This document shows, piece after piece, positions 21,113 to 31,677 of a stretch of DNA of 64,000 nucleotides. The notes under the pieces were generated by a model that had not been told where the DNA came from, ran no database searches, and was given only the letters and a program-made list of their open reading frames with translations. Positions within the stretch are counted from its first letter, which is position 1. Each line of letters starts with the position of its first letter. The stretch is from NCBI GenBank assembly GCA_000442125.1, contig AUPK01000175.1:124001-188000 (forward strand), in the 5' to 3' direction. Position numbers and translations under genes: made by a program. Origin of the DNA: Opeltia flavorubescens. Taxonomy: Eukaryota; Ascomycota; Lecanoromycetes; Teloschistales; Teloschistaceae.

Positions 21113-22904
21113 ATGTTCCTGAACGGGGTCCTCCGTCTGGATATGCTGTCGCTGGTATTCGCTTCCACTTACTCGCGTTTATAGCCTACTGACCATATTC
21201 CAGATCTCATGTATATCAATCTTGATGCTTGTGCATAAGATGAGCGAGTATATAGTAGACGGTCTCTATCTGTATTGTGCCTTCACCGAATATATCGAGA
21301 GTCACCGTGGTGAACGCCTACATAAGATCATCGTGACTGTCACTTACCTCCTATTACGGTACGAACTTCAACTGCATCTGGTGTAGATATGAGATTGACC
21401 AAGAAAGCTTGACTGGCAGTTTAATGACACTCGTCTTCCTTCCGGGTATCAGGGAGATATCAGACAGATTCTTTCGAGTACTCGTGTATATTAATGCTGT
21501 TATGTTCTTTTCCTTCCATCTCGTATCTTGGGTATCGGCAATCAAGAAATTAGCTATAGCGGATGCGATTGACGATAAAGCGGTGGGAGATAAGGACGGT
21601 ACGCAAGCTGGCGCCGTAATTCTTCCATTTGTCTTCGTTATCATGCCTTGTCACCGCGAACCAGATGAAACTCTTCTCGACTCGGTCAGAGCGGTATTGA
21701 ATGCTGACTACCCATCACAACGTCTTCGGTTCTTCTTGTCCTTTGACGGAATTGAGAACGAAGACTCGTTCCGTTACGTCGTCAAAGAGCTGGGAGCTGA
21801 TCTCATTAAGTCAGCAACTCCAACAGCGACTACTACGGTGGAAGGTGTTCACACAACCATATCCCTGTTCAACCACGGCGGGAAAGTACATTGCCAATCG
21901 AAGGCACTCGGTCTAGTAAAAGAATATCTTGCCAGTAGTCACATGGATGCATCAAAGGCATTCCTCTTGCTAGTCGATTCCGATACCCGAGTAGCGAGAA
22001 ATAGCCTCCAAGTCTTCGCCCAAATATCAGTGAGTAAATGGAATGCACGTCCAGATTGCTAATATAATTTCCTCAAGGCTGATCCACCTTGCAGGCACCA
22101 AACAAAAAGGGTACCCTGCCCGTAGACGCAGCGACGTGTCTACTCGGCACTTCAGACGCGGGCCAAACTCTGATTTCGTCTCTCGAGGAGGTTGATTATC
22201 TTTACCACGGTCTTCTCACTGAATCGGTAGCCTCATCGTTCGGATCCGTTTTCTGTGTTTCAGGCACGCAAACTTTTGTACGATTGTCGACTTTCCTAGA
22301 AATCTGCGATACCTACTTTGCCTCTCAGGCTGCCAGAACGGCCAATCTATACCGTTATTGGCAATACATTCTTGGCGACGACCGGTGGCTCACCCAGTTA
22401 CTACTTAAGCAGACAAATGGCAAAAGCCTCCTGCAGCTGGAGACACGAGTCCTCAACGAGACGAAGTCTGCAGGATTTCGCGAGTTCCGTGGCCTTCTCT
22501 CACAAAGGCGGAGGTGGCTCCTGGCCTGTACATCTGCTGACGTTTTTGCAAACTTGGACTGGCAAATGCTAACGCAACGTACCGCGCTTTGGACATATCG
22601 CATGCTGTCACAAACAGTACGTACACCAGACATGCATGGCTTGTCGCTGGGGATCATCTTACTTCGAATCAATGACCGAAGTCTCCAGTACATTGGACTT
22701 GCTCTCTGTCTAGGGATCTTGTGCAACTGGTCGATCCTCTTATGGATTGGAAAACGGAAACGTCGCACCACTATACTGCTCTTCCCACTCTTCATCATCG
22801 GCCTTCCATTCTTTAACATGCTCGTTCGGACGCACGCAATGATGACGATACGGGAGAGAAGATGGGGAGGATCAAGACCTGTCGAAGAATCCAAGAGACG
22901 GTAA
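21113..22904 (+). CDS. chitin-synthase-like glycosyltransferase family 2, four exons
   Basis: 538 residues from exons 21113-21154, 21204-21358, 21420-22029 and 22095-22904, all in phase. Exons 1 and 2 encode hydrophobic N-terminal segments (ISCISILMLV and IIVTVTYLLL), then a third segment VYINAVMFFSFHLVSWV. The catalytic GT-A part follows: FVIMPCHREPDETLLDSV, LSFDG (first Asp), LLVDSDTR (DxD), EEVDYLYH, SGTQTF, LGDDRWLT and SQRRRWLL, that is, the Q-R-R-R-W signature of chitin and hyaluronan synthases. Two or three membrane helices close the protein. It is shorter than canonical class I-VII chitin synthases (900 or more residues) and lacks their N- and C-terminal modules, so it is best called a chitin-synthase-like GT2 of unknown product. 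Predicted plasma membrane. The start codon (exon 1) is the least certain part. Confidence 0.85.
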
Positions 22905-23045
22905 CCTTATCAGAATTACATCGACAGTATCATTGTAAGTTCGGGAATATCAATTAGGGAGAGAGATACCTAGAATAAATTTGCATTCGCTTGGCCCAGC
23001 TGTCCGCCAGTGGAACATATCAACAAAATTGGCAGTTGAATTCAA

Positions 23046-24895
23046 TCACGCATTCCCAGCCTGCTTCAGCAACGCTTCACTCACCTCATCCGCGGGCGGT
23101 AGATTCCCCTTTGCTGGACCCATGATCCCAACCCCATCTTTCCCAAATCGACTCCCGTGTACTGGGCAATCCCAGCTCTTCTCATCTTTGTTCCAGCACA
23201 CCACGCCTTTCATGTGTGGACATAGCGCTGAGAATTTGTACACTTTCCCTTCATCATCTTTGTACACGGCCATTGGCGCTTTCGTCACGGGGTTAATCAC
23301 TCCACCTTCTCCAGGCAGGATGTCCTCGATGTCCTTGACGTCAGATTGTAAGAAACGCTTATATTGCGAATTGATCTGGACGTCGTGCGCGATCATTTCT
23401 GGGACTTTGGACAAGGGCGGTATGCGCTTGGGGTTGTAGAGACTGCTCCATTCGTTTTCCAACCCCATGATTTCGTCGGCGATGAGTTTACCTGCTATGA
23501 CGCCGTGGGTGAGTCCGTTGCCGAAATCGCCGGTGCAGATGTAGATGTGCGATTGGCCCTGGTTTTTCCCGATGAAGGCGGTGTAGTCGATTGGTTCGAA
23601 GATCTGTCCGGACCATTTATAATCCACGGATCCGGCTTGTGTGAAGCGGGCGCGGACCCAGGATTCTAGTTCTGCGTAGCGTTCCTCTGCTTCGTTCTCT
23701 TGGCCGACTTTGTGGTCATTGCCGCCGATGATGAGATGGTCGTCTTTTTCGTCGCAAGCTGTCAGACGGACATAGTGGTAAGGGTCTGCGGAATCGTAGA
23801 AGAGACAGTCTTCAATGCTGCCTTTGGGGACGCGGATGGCGATGCAGTAGGTTCGGTAGAATTTCATTTCTGCAACGACGCTTAGTTTTTGCAATGGGAC
23901 GCAGGTGGCTTCGACGGCGTTGGTGCAGGTTACGGTGTAGCCTTCTTGGGTGCTGACTCGGACTTCTTTGTTGAAGAAGCCTTTCTCTTCGACGGACATG
24001 ACGCGGGTGAGAGTGTAGCATTGGAAGTTTGGTTGTTCAGTGAGCCATTTGAGAACGCCGAGGATGTATTTGGTTGGGTGGAAGGTAGCTTGACCTGGGT
24101 AGGTGACTGCGTCTCGCTGGTCGATTTTGCCATCCCAGCCTCGGATTGCGAAGTTTTCCTTAAAGGAAGCTTTGATTCCGAGCTCGTTCATCTTCTTGAC
24201 TTCTTCTTTGAACTCTTTGACGTCATCTTCGTGACCATCTTGACCCTTTTCGTACTGAGAGATATCGTATCCTGGAAGCTGTCGGTATTCACATTCGATT
24301 CTTAGTTCCTTGGAAATCTCTCCGATCCGATTGATGGCGTAGGTATGGCTGTCCACTGCCATCTGAGCACCACTTTGACCTCGTTTGCTCGCTAATTCTA
24401 CGAATCCAGAGTCGAGCCCGGACGAGAGGTGACCGCTTGTACGTCCTTTTCATGTGTTAGGAAAGAGTACAGGTAATGTAATCTGACAAAGCAAGGAATA
24501 CCGGACTCTCCTGACAGAATGTCCCTAGCCTCGAGCATGATGACCTTGACACCTCGTTGGACAAGCTCGTAAGCAACAGAGACACCAGCAATGCCTGAAC
24601 CAATGATACAGACATCGGTCTTGGTGTCTTCGGTGAGCTTCTGATACTGAGGTCGCCTGGAATACGGCTCAGTGTGGATCCAAACCGGATCATTCTCGCC
24701 GGATGTCTCGAGGAAATGGGATTTGGCGATCATATTGACTGATCTAGTGACGCTGTATTGGCGCCTGTAGCATAAGACTGAAAGTGGAGCTCTTTTTAAA
24801 CGAGGAGAACAGATTGGAATGGACGCTGGGAATGGTACAGGCACAGCTCTATGGATTATACTGAACAGTCTTCGTGTAGTGAATGAAGCAGCCAT
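23046..24895 (-). CDS. FAD oxidoreductase fused to a Rieske [2Fe-2S] domain
   Basis: 597 residues from exons 24895-24502 and 24445-23046, phases closing. Residues 1-55 are Arg/Ser-rich and acid-free (MAASFTTRRLFSIIHRAV, then RRQYSVTRSVNM), like a mitochondrial presequence. TDVCIIGSGIAGVSVAYEL is the FAD Rossmann motif of the DAO family. RTSGHLSSGL is formed across the intron. The C-terminal about 110 residues are a Rieske domain with CPHMKGV and CPVHGSRFG, both C-x-H and C-x2-H ligand pairs intact. Such DAO-Rieske fusions occur in bacteria and fungi and are thought to oxidise amines, passing electrons via the cluster; the substrate is unknown. Length is normal for the fusion. Converges with the GT2 gene, 141 bp away. 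Confidence 0.9.
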
Positions 24896-25594
24896 TGCAG
24901 AAGATCATTGTGTAAGTCTGGNTCGTTCATGTTGTCATTTCGACTCTCTTGATGTCATTGTTTAATGGCACTTCGAAGCTAGGCTCGAAGCATTTGTGAG
25001 ATTCGCGGAAGCACATGACCTCGCGCATACCAACTACCTTTGGTCAACCAAGGATGATGTATATTCGGGAACAACCGCAGGCATAGGACCCTTTCTCGAC
25101 CCTGGATGCAAGTGACGCCGCGCCAGCATTTAAATGCCCTGATAGGAAATACCATATTCAATTTCCACAACATTATATCTTCTTATTGGTAGGGCATTTA
25201 TCAAGAAAGATGACTCCAGGCACTCTTTACTCGTGTCCTATCATTCTTATGAAAGCAAAGTTTGGATGATTAGTGACGTATTTAAGGGCTTGTGTCCCGT
25301 CGGACGAGGCGAAAGAGGCTTAGCGTTGTAGCCATATCTTTCATGACCCCACGTGATCCCAGTCACCGATGGATGGTGTTGCTAAGAGAGCACTATGGAA
25401 TGTTTTCACATCATCGATTAGAAAGAGTTCTTAGCTGACTGTAGTGTATACAAGGCATAGAAACTCCCTATGTATGACTATAGAAGCAATGATCTGTTCT
25501 GGTGGCTTGAGGCGTGGGCATAGTCAGTCAGTTCCAGCACACACCCTCTTATCCCGTAATTCGACCACCGCTCGCCAATCAGGCCGGTGGCCAA
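24896..25594. other. intergenic
   Basis: Promoter of the FAD-Rieske gene and 3' region of the next gene. One undetermined base near 24922. Nothing else supported. Confidence 0.4.
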
Positions 25595-26720
25595 TCACCC
25601 TTTGGCCGTATCCCGCAGTTCCCAAATCAAATAATAAGGCCAGTTATACTGGCTACTACTGTCCGACGAAACCTGTCTCCTCCGATCTTCAATGTCATCC
25701 GCCGTAAACACCCTTGCAAATGGGATCTTCCTTCCAAGCACATTGCTGTGATCCGCAACCAGGTACGCAACCCCAATCCCATGTGGCGTCCCCAGTAGCG
25801 CTTTCCCATCATCCGTTCGCATATCGAAGGTGCGGCCTGGCCACGGAGATCTGAACTCTCCGGCTTTGGATCTTGTGGCTTTGTCGATGATGCCTCTGGT
25901 GATATCGTTTGCAACACCATCGCGAATGATGAAGCGAAGTTTGCTGGCTTGAGCTCCTGCACTCTTACGCCAGAGGATCCAGACGATGTCGGACCAGCGG
26001 TTAAGGGCCGGGATTTCACCTCCAGGAGGGCTGACTTGGCTTTCTGGCGAGTAGTTGGATTCCGCGATTATGGTGCCTCTGAGAGCGTGGGGGATGAATG
26101 TGTTGCGGTAGTATCCATTTGAGGGACGCTGTGTGAGATGGTTATGTCAGTAGAAATATCCAATGCTGCATATGATTGTAGCGATTTTGATGTGAGTGTT
26201 TGACGCTTACGGTATTAGGTCGTCCAAAACGATCAGTGAAAGGTTTGTTTTGCTCAGCAAAGAATGTATGCACATCCCTATCACGGTGGGGAATCCTAAG
26301 CGTATTCAACGGTGCCTCAAGATGCTCCGATATCCGGCTAGCAATAAGTCTATTGTTCCAGGTAATGTTCATCTCTTGTTCTGTCCAGACATGCGTCGCT
26401 GGTGGGCTGTTTGTAATCATGCCAAGAGCACGTTGTCCTTTGCATACATAATCATCGTAGTCCACGGGGGCACGTGCAATGAGTAAGTGTTCATGATCAG
26501 GGCGCGCGAGATTCAAAGAATGGTTGGTTGGTATTGACGTCAATACGCTCCGGTCTATGATTTCAGCATGATAGTGCGTCAAAGCCTGGTGCGATCTCTG
26601 ATCTTGATCGTAAAGGATAAATCGGGAAAGGATTGGCGCAACGGCGAAAAGAATGGCGACGGTCGACACGAATAGCACCAGACGGAAGTGGTCGACCCCA
26701 GATGCCGAGAAACGAGGCAT
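25595..26720 (-). CDS. fungal-specific type II membrane protein, WPGR family, copy A
   Basis: 347 residues from exons 26720-26211 and 26128-25595 (phase 0). One N-terminal hydrophobic segment (LVLFVSTVAILFAVAP, residues about 14-29) follows a short basic head, so the bulk should face outside or the lumen. Landmarks are DYDDYVCKGQRALG, LNRWSDIVWILW, ATRSKAGEF, SPWPGRTFDM, ALLGTPHGIGVAYLV and YYLIWELRD. The same ordered landmarks and an intron in the same place and phase are found in the gene at 58016-59274, so the two are paralogs. I recognise it as a recurrent uncharacterised ascomycete family; no enzyme motif. The frame is open upstream of 26720 without an ATG, so MPRFSAS is the start. Confidence 0.82.
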
Positions 26721-27763
26721 GATGAAATACAGCACCTCTTCGCGTTGAAGGTCGGAATGTCGCTCCAGATAAATTTTCAGAAGAGATCAGTAGACACGAT
26801 GGAAAATGCCTACCTTATGATCAAACCATTCCGTCTTGTACGACCCAGATTGGATGACATCGTTAATCAGAGATGAATCGATTCCTTCAGATGAATGACA
26901 TCAACACAAAATAGTAATCTCTTTGTCAAGGTTGATTGCCTTTCCAAGCACATGTTACTACTTGCCATTCTTCAGAGAGCTAGAGATGATGGCTCCAACT
27001 ACTGCAATTCAAGCCATGTTCAGCGTGCCATGACAAGGAAAGGGAAAGGAAGAATATGACATTGAAAAACACAAGAGACGCGTGTGATGCATATGTTGAG
27101 CACCGAACTTGAGGTAGCAGCAAAAATCGAAATACTTTGCTTCACTTTTGATATGAGTCCGTTAGATTAGCCGCACAAGGTACCCAGCAGCGTGAACATC
27201 TTAACCTGTGTCTATTTTATTGTGCTTGAGGAACTACAAGCCATTGAAAGTGATGTTGCAGAAAAGAGATCAAGCTGGTATTAATATTCGACCGCCTGTT
27301 GATGTGGCGAGTGAGGTATTGGTGAAGCAGGCTGGGACCGTGTGTTTGGTGCTTAGGCTTTTGTGGATGATCGCGTAAGCGTTGGGGTGATATGGAGTAG
27401 AGAGTCACTGGGTAGGAGGTGCATGTCGATGTTCAGCACGATCATACATGAGGGAAGAACCGAACCCTGAAAAGAAGGAACAAACTATGCTACAATCCCC
27501 TCCTCTCCAATCCAGGGGCTTCGTGTAGTTGAATTAGAGGAAATCCATTGATGAATCTGCTTTTGAGAGAGAATGGAGTATTATTACTTCCGCACAACAG
27601 GGGGAAATTTCCCAATGGCGAAAGTGATATTCCCCTTTGACTAATATTTTTTGGGGCAAGCACAGCGCATCGTACCCAGTAACTTATATCATGCAAATGC
27701 TTTACAGACAGAGGTACCAGAAGACAACATTTATTCTCGTATAATAGAGCCGGTCGATCAATC
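26721..27763. other. intergenic, 1.0 kb
   Basis: No gene supported between copy A's start and the HET gene's 3' end. Confidence 0.4.
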
Positions 27764-29698
27764 TCACACAAGTTCAATCACCTTCAACCTCCTTTCCACA
27801 TCCTTACACGCCTCGCCATGCATAAGTCCATGGACATACGCATCTCCTATGAGTTCGAAGCGGTCCGTACCCAGTTTCTCTCGTAGAATAAAGAACACCT
27901 GTGCTCCCGGAAACAGCCAGACTGAATCACCCTCTCTCATCGACAATGGTCCTGTTCCCATAAAGCCTTTCCTCGTGCGGAAAAATTTTGCCTCCTTTAC
28001 GGAGCGGAGAGCTTCGGGGTAAGGCGTGAATTCCGGGGGAAGAGTAGCGAGGTGGGTATCTGTGAGTAATTCGGAGGGGGGGAATGAACTTTCTTTTTCT
28101 ACGAAGCGGTGGACTGAGTCGGGGGTGGGGATGAGGTTATGGGGATCCATGGCTGAGAGGGTGTTTAGGGAAGTGAAGATAGATGCCACAAGCTGCTCTG
28201 ACAATGGTGAAGCTCCAGCATCCATGATCGCCCAACTTACCCGCACGAGTATCGAGCATCGGAAAGACCGCGCCATCGACGAGGGCGCCGGATGAGTGAA
28301 GTTTAACTGCTCTTCGGTGTGATCCCAACGGTCCGTGTTCTCGATCAATGTTCTCCAAAAAGCTTCCAGTTTGTGCTCGCCTGTGCAATACATATCATCC
28401 AAACCACCGAGTATCGATAGCCATCTTGGATTCACCCAATCCTCCTCCCACTCAAGCTTATACTCTCCAATACAAGTCATATCATCGATTTTCATTGCAC
28501 GGAGGGCAAGTATCCCGGAATCTTTGAAGATGAGCTTGGTTTGTAGATTTTGGGATGCGTGGAATACGCCTTGTTTCACGATTCCGATACTATCCAGCGT
28601 TCTGACTGAGTAGTCAGGTACCCAAGAAGGAAGCGACGTTAATTGCCTGTATCTCCTATCTTCTACTAGCGACAACGCACTGAGATCCTCTGAGTATCGC
28701 AATTGGAATTTTGTAGCTTCCGTGCAAACTTCCTCGACTGATTTTGTGTAATCCGGAAGAAATTCATCGCATTCGTTGTAGAAACCAAGGAGAGCGAACA
28801 CCTTGTCCCTCGGATCCGAGCATTTGAAACTTCTTGTAAGGACGATGGCTCCAGTCAGGCCGACTGAGTCACCTTTTCGTAGCCAATTACCGATTTTGAA
28901 TGCGATGATGGCTTCGTCGACAGCCCTTGCTGTTTTGGTGTCACAGAATCTGGGATAGTGAGACCATCTAGAGTATTCGAGGACGCGGACTAGCTTTTCG
29001 TGGTCGATTGGGTAGCTGCCGCACATAAAGAACACCTGTCTGGCATGAGCATGTTCTTGGAGGACCCAGATTCTGCTGAACCAGGACCTTTGTAGGAGTT
29101 GGGACCAGGCTATAAAGCTGTTCTCATCTACGATGCAATTGGAGTCGCTTTCAACTCTATTCATCTCTTTAAAAGGATCGAGTTGTCTGATCTTGTCATG
29201 TTCCATTGATCCGAGCGTCTGTATGAGATCTAGTGCAGGTATTGTGTATTCATCGTCCTCACCGAGCCATACAATCACCGCTCTAGCCTCTGCGTAGATC
29301 TTCTTCATCATTAGGATCTGCTCATTTCGCTCTTGGATATTTCCCTGGTCGATGCAGATTGCATCGATCCACAATTTCGACTTAAGTCCACCGTCATCTT
29401 CGACCATGTGGCGTAGGAAATGAAGAAGATTTTCGGTGATCTGTAATTCTTGCCCGTTGCAAGTGATGGGGAAGCGTCGCTCGTCTGTCATACCCTTCTC
29501 GGCAGCTTGAGGGGTAGGGGTTCCCCATGTGTACGAGAGTGCAATATATTCTGGCTTGTCATCGAGCGCTACAGCTTCAAGTGTGAAACAGAGTGTTTCA
29601 TCCTCGCTTTCTTGCGGGTGGATTGTGAGCAGTCTTATCGAGGAGTTTTTCAATAATCGTACATCTTGGTAGAGGTTCGGGGTCTGGCTCTGAGCCAT
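27764..29698 (-). CDS. HET-domain (heterokaryon incompatibility) protein
   Basis: 644 residues, single exon, first ATG at 29698 (MAQSQTP). The HET domain lies at about residues 25-190, with its three conserved blocks: YIALSYTWG, LWIDAICIDQGNIQERNEQ with MMKKIYAEARAVIVWLGE, and SRIWVLQEHAHA. The downstream region contains the usual DPRDKVFALLGFY and LPSWVPDYS motifs. HET proteins trigger cell death on fusion between unlike individuals in the known cases (het-6, het-c/pin-c, vic genes), but genomes carry dozens and most have no tested role. Cytosolic; no partner domain (no NACHT or WD repeats). It lies 9 kb from the HeLo-like ankyrin gene. Confidence 0.93.
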   Translation of the reverse strand: MAQSQTPNLYQDVRLLKNSSIRLLTIHPQESEDETLCFTLEAVALDDKPEYIALSYTWGTPTPQAAEKGMTDERRFPITCNGQELQITENLLHFLRHMVEDDGGLKSKLWIDAICIDQGNIQERNEQILMMKKIYAEARAVIVWLGEDDEYTIPALDLIQTLGSMEHDKIRQLDPFKEMNRVESDSNCIVDENSFIAWSQLLQRSWFSRIWVLQEHAHARQVFFMCGSYPIDHEKLVRVLEYSRWSHYPRFCDTKTARAVDEAIIAFKIGNWLRKGDSVGLTGAIVLTRSFKCSDPRDKVFALLGFYNECDEFLPDYTKSVEEVCTEATKFQLRYSEDLSALSLVEDRRYRQLTSLPSWVPDYSVRTLDSIGIVKQGVFHASQNLQTKLIFKDSGILALRAMKIDDMTCIGEYKLEWEEDWVNPRWLSILGGLDDMYCTGEHKLEAFWRTLIENTDRWDHTEEQLNFTHPAPSSMARSFRCSILVRVSWAIMDAGASPLSEQLVASIFTSLNTLSAMDPHNLIPTPDSVHRFVEKESSFPPSELLTDTHLATLPPEFTPYPEALRSVKEAKFFRTRKGFMGTGPLSMREGDSVWLFPGAQVFFILREKLGTDRFELIGDAYVHGLMHGEACKDVERRLKVIELV

Positions 29699-30167
29699 GT
29701 CTACCGTACTGAACACCTCTCCACTCTCTCGAGACGAAGAGAACCCTCATTAGTGTAGCGTAAGTGACGAATTCATTGCCAACATACAAGCCATAGAACA
29801 CTCTCCATGGGCCAAAGCAAAGCGGCTACTCTCGCCTTGGTATTTTGTGTACAGTGACTAGTATTCGCCTTCGGCTTGATCATCGCAGGTAGCGAGGTAC
29901 ATCCCTCACAGAGCATCGATAGCTGTAGTGACGACGCTCGACTAGGAGAAAAAAAGGGAATGACGTAAGGTCTTGGCGAGATCGTGACATCCAAGGGAAA
30001 GCATAATGAGAACAGTGATAGAAGAGTCCGACTAGTCACAGCATTAGATTCCAGCACCTAATTCAGGGTTTTAAATCTTCCATCCTCTCTGCCTTCGAAA
30101 TATTGACCTGCCATCCAGTGGCATACAATACAGTTTATCTCCCGACACCTTCCTCTCGGAACGTTCA
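29699..30167. other. intergenic
   Basis: Promoter side of the HET gene and 3' region of the Crh gene; nothing else seen. Confidence 0.4.
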
Positions 30168-31265
30168 TCAGATCTCCCTTGAGCTAACCGCAAATCCTCC
30201 CTTCGCCATCCTCTGCCTATAAGCCGACATCTCCCTCGTCTCCCTCTCCCACTCCAGATCCGCAGCCGCCTTCTCCCTCCTCCCTGCCCTCCTCGCTCTA
30301 ATACAATAAACAACCGCCAGCACCACCAGTGCCACAGCACTCACTCCCACCGCACTCCCAACTCCAATCTTCGCTCCAGGCGATAATTTATTCCACCGCT
30401 GCGACGCCGTCATCGGAGGCGGAGCGTTCAATTCTTTCTCAACACTCGAGTTCCCAGCTTTAATCTTGATGCTCTGCCAGTCACCCGTCATATCCCCATA
30501 GCTATATTCGCTCCCGTGCGAGAAATCGGTGACGCGCGCGGATTTGATATACATCGTATAGGGAACGTCTTTGTAGTCTGTTTCACCACCAGCCCATTGT
30601 ACAGTGTAATTGTCATTGCTGTCTTTGTCCCCAGCGGCCCAGATCCCCAAGCGTACATTCATGGGCGTTTGTGGGAAATTCTTCCCGCCGTTTGCATCCT
30701 CGTATTTCAGCGTGCGGATGCTAGCGCCGTCGATGAACCATTCTATACTCTCCTTCGTCCAGCGAGTGGTGTAGTTGTGGAAATCGTCCTGTGGGTCTTT
30801 CACCGGATGCCAGAGTGCGCGATCGTAGCTTGTGGTGTTACCCTTGCCGAAGTAGTTTGATTGTACGTGTGTGGTGTTTCCGCCGATGAATTCCCAGTCT
30901 ACTTCATCTAGGTCATCGGATTCGAGGACGATGCTGCTGACGATTCCCTTGCCTGTGGCGGCTTTCATCCATATTTCGACTTCGCCGAAGAAGAGGTAGA
31001 ATTCGGATTGGATTGTGGGGCTGTCGCCTTTGGTGTTGATTGTGAATTCTGCGCCCTGGGAGCCGTATTTTATGATGCCGGCTGTGGTGTTCCAGGTGCT
31101 GCCCGCAGAGGAGGCGATGAAGTCGTAGGTATGGTTTGTGCCGAGGGCGGTGTTGGTGGGGCAGTCAGTGGTGTTAAGTGGGTTGCAAGAAGTGAAGGTT
31201 TGGGCAGCGACCGGCGCTGCTGTGAGGGCGGCGAGGAGGGGTAGGAGGGTGAGAAGGGAGGGCAT
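30168..31265 (-). CDS. Crh-type GH16 cell wall transglycosylase
   Basis: 365 residues, single exon. The ATG at 31265 is chosen because it begins a classical signal peptide (MPSLLTLLPLLAALTAAPVAA). The catalytic motif DEVDWEF at 120-126 gives Glu121 and Glu125 as nucleophile and acid/base, with the DE-I/V-D-x-E spacing of the Crh family, which links chitin to beta-glucan. QSEFYLFFGEVEIWMKAA and the strand pattern to about 260 complete the jelly roll. Several N-x-S/T sites occur. Yeast Crh proteins are GPI-anchored; this one instead ends with a clear membrane helix (about 299-321) and a 44-residue charged cytosolic tail (RRAGRREK), as some filamentous Crh proteins do. No chitin-binding CBM18 was seen. 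Confidence 0.93.
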   Translation of the reverse strand: MPSLLTLLPLLAALTAAPVAAQTFTSCNPLNTTDCPTNTALGTNHTYDFIASSAGSTWNTTAGIIKYGSQGAEFTINTKGDSPTIQSEFYLFFGEVEIWMKAATGKGIVSSIVLESDDLDEVDWEFIGGNTTHVQSNYFGKGNTTSYDRALWHPVKDPQDDFHNYTTRWTKESIEWFIDGASIRTLKYEDANGGKNFPQTPMNVRLGIWAAGDKDSNDNYTVQWAGGETDYKDVPYTMYIKSARVTDFSHGSEYSYGDMTGDWQSIKIKAGNSSVEKELNAPPPMTASQRWNKLSPGAKIGVGSAVGVSAVALVVLAVVYCIRARRAGRREKAAADLEWERETREMSAYRQRMAKGGFAVSSREI

Positions 31266-31677
31266 TTTGCTGAAAGGCTTATGAAATCGAAGGATTAAAG
31301 GAAGGATTCCGTGGAAGGATCTATGTGTAAGTGAAAATGAACGGACGGCGCAATGCACCTGGAAAAGAACGTGTACGCGATCAAAGAAGGGGATAGGGAG
31401 ACTGGAATGAAGGATAGGAGACTTGAGATCGGTTTAGAGGAAATTGCAGGGTCCTGGCTACGGCCCGTGCCGACTTGCCGCTTTCGACCGCACACGCTAG
31501 GTTAGAGATGCCACACTTGCCACAGCAGACAATGCATCGTATTGATATCACTGCTCTCGCGGAGAAAACTCAAGATTCATGGTCTATTCGGTATTCCCAT
31601 CCTTGCCTGCTGCTTAATTGATAGCTATGCCCTGAGGTAACAGCATATCCCTATTCAATGTACAACCGCCCAGATAT
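31266..31677. other. intergenic, promoter of Crh gene
   Basis: About 410 bp; no gene found. Confidence 0.45.

Noticed and set aside
20980-21192. 70-codon frame overlapping the start of the GT2 gene
   Set aside because: It is in another frame than the phase-consistent exon 1 and ends in the first intron.
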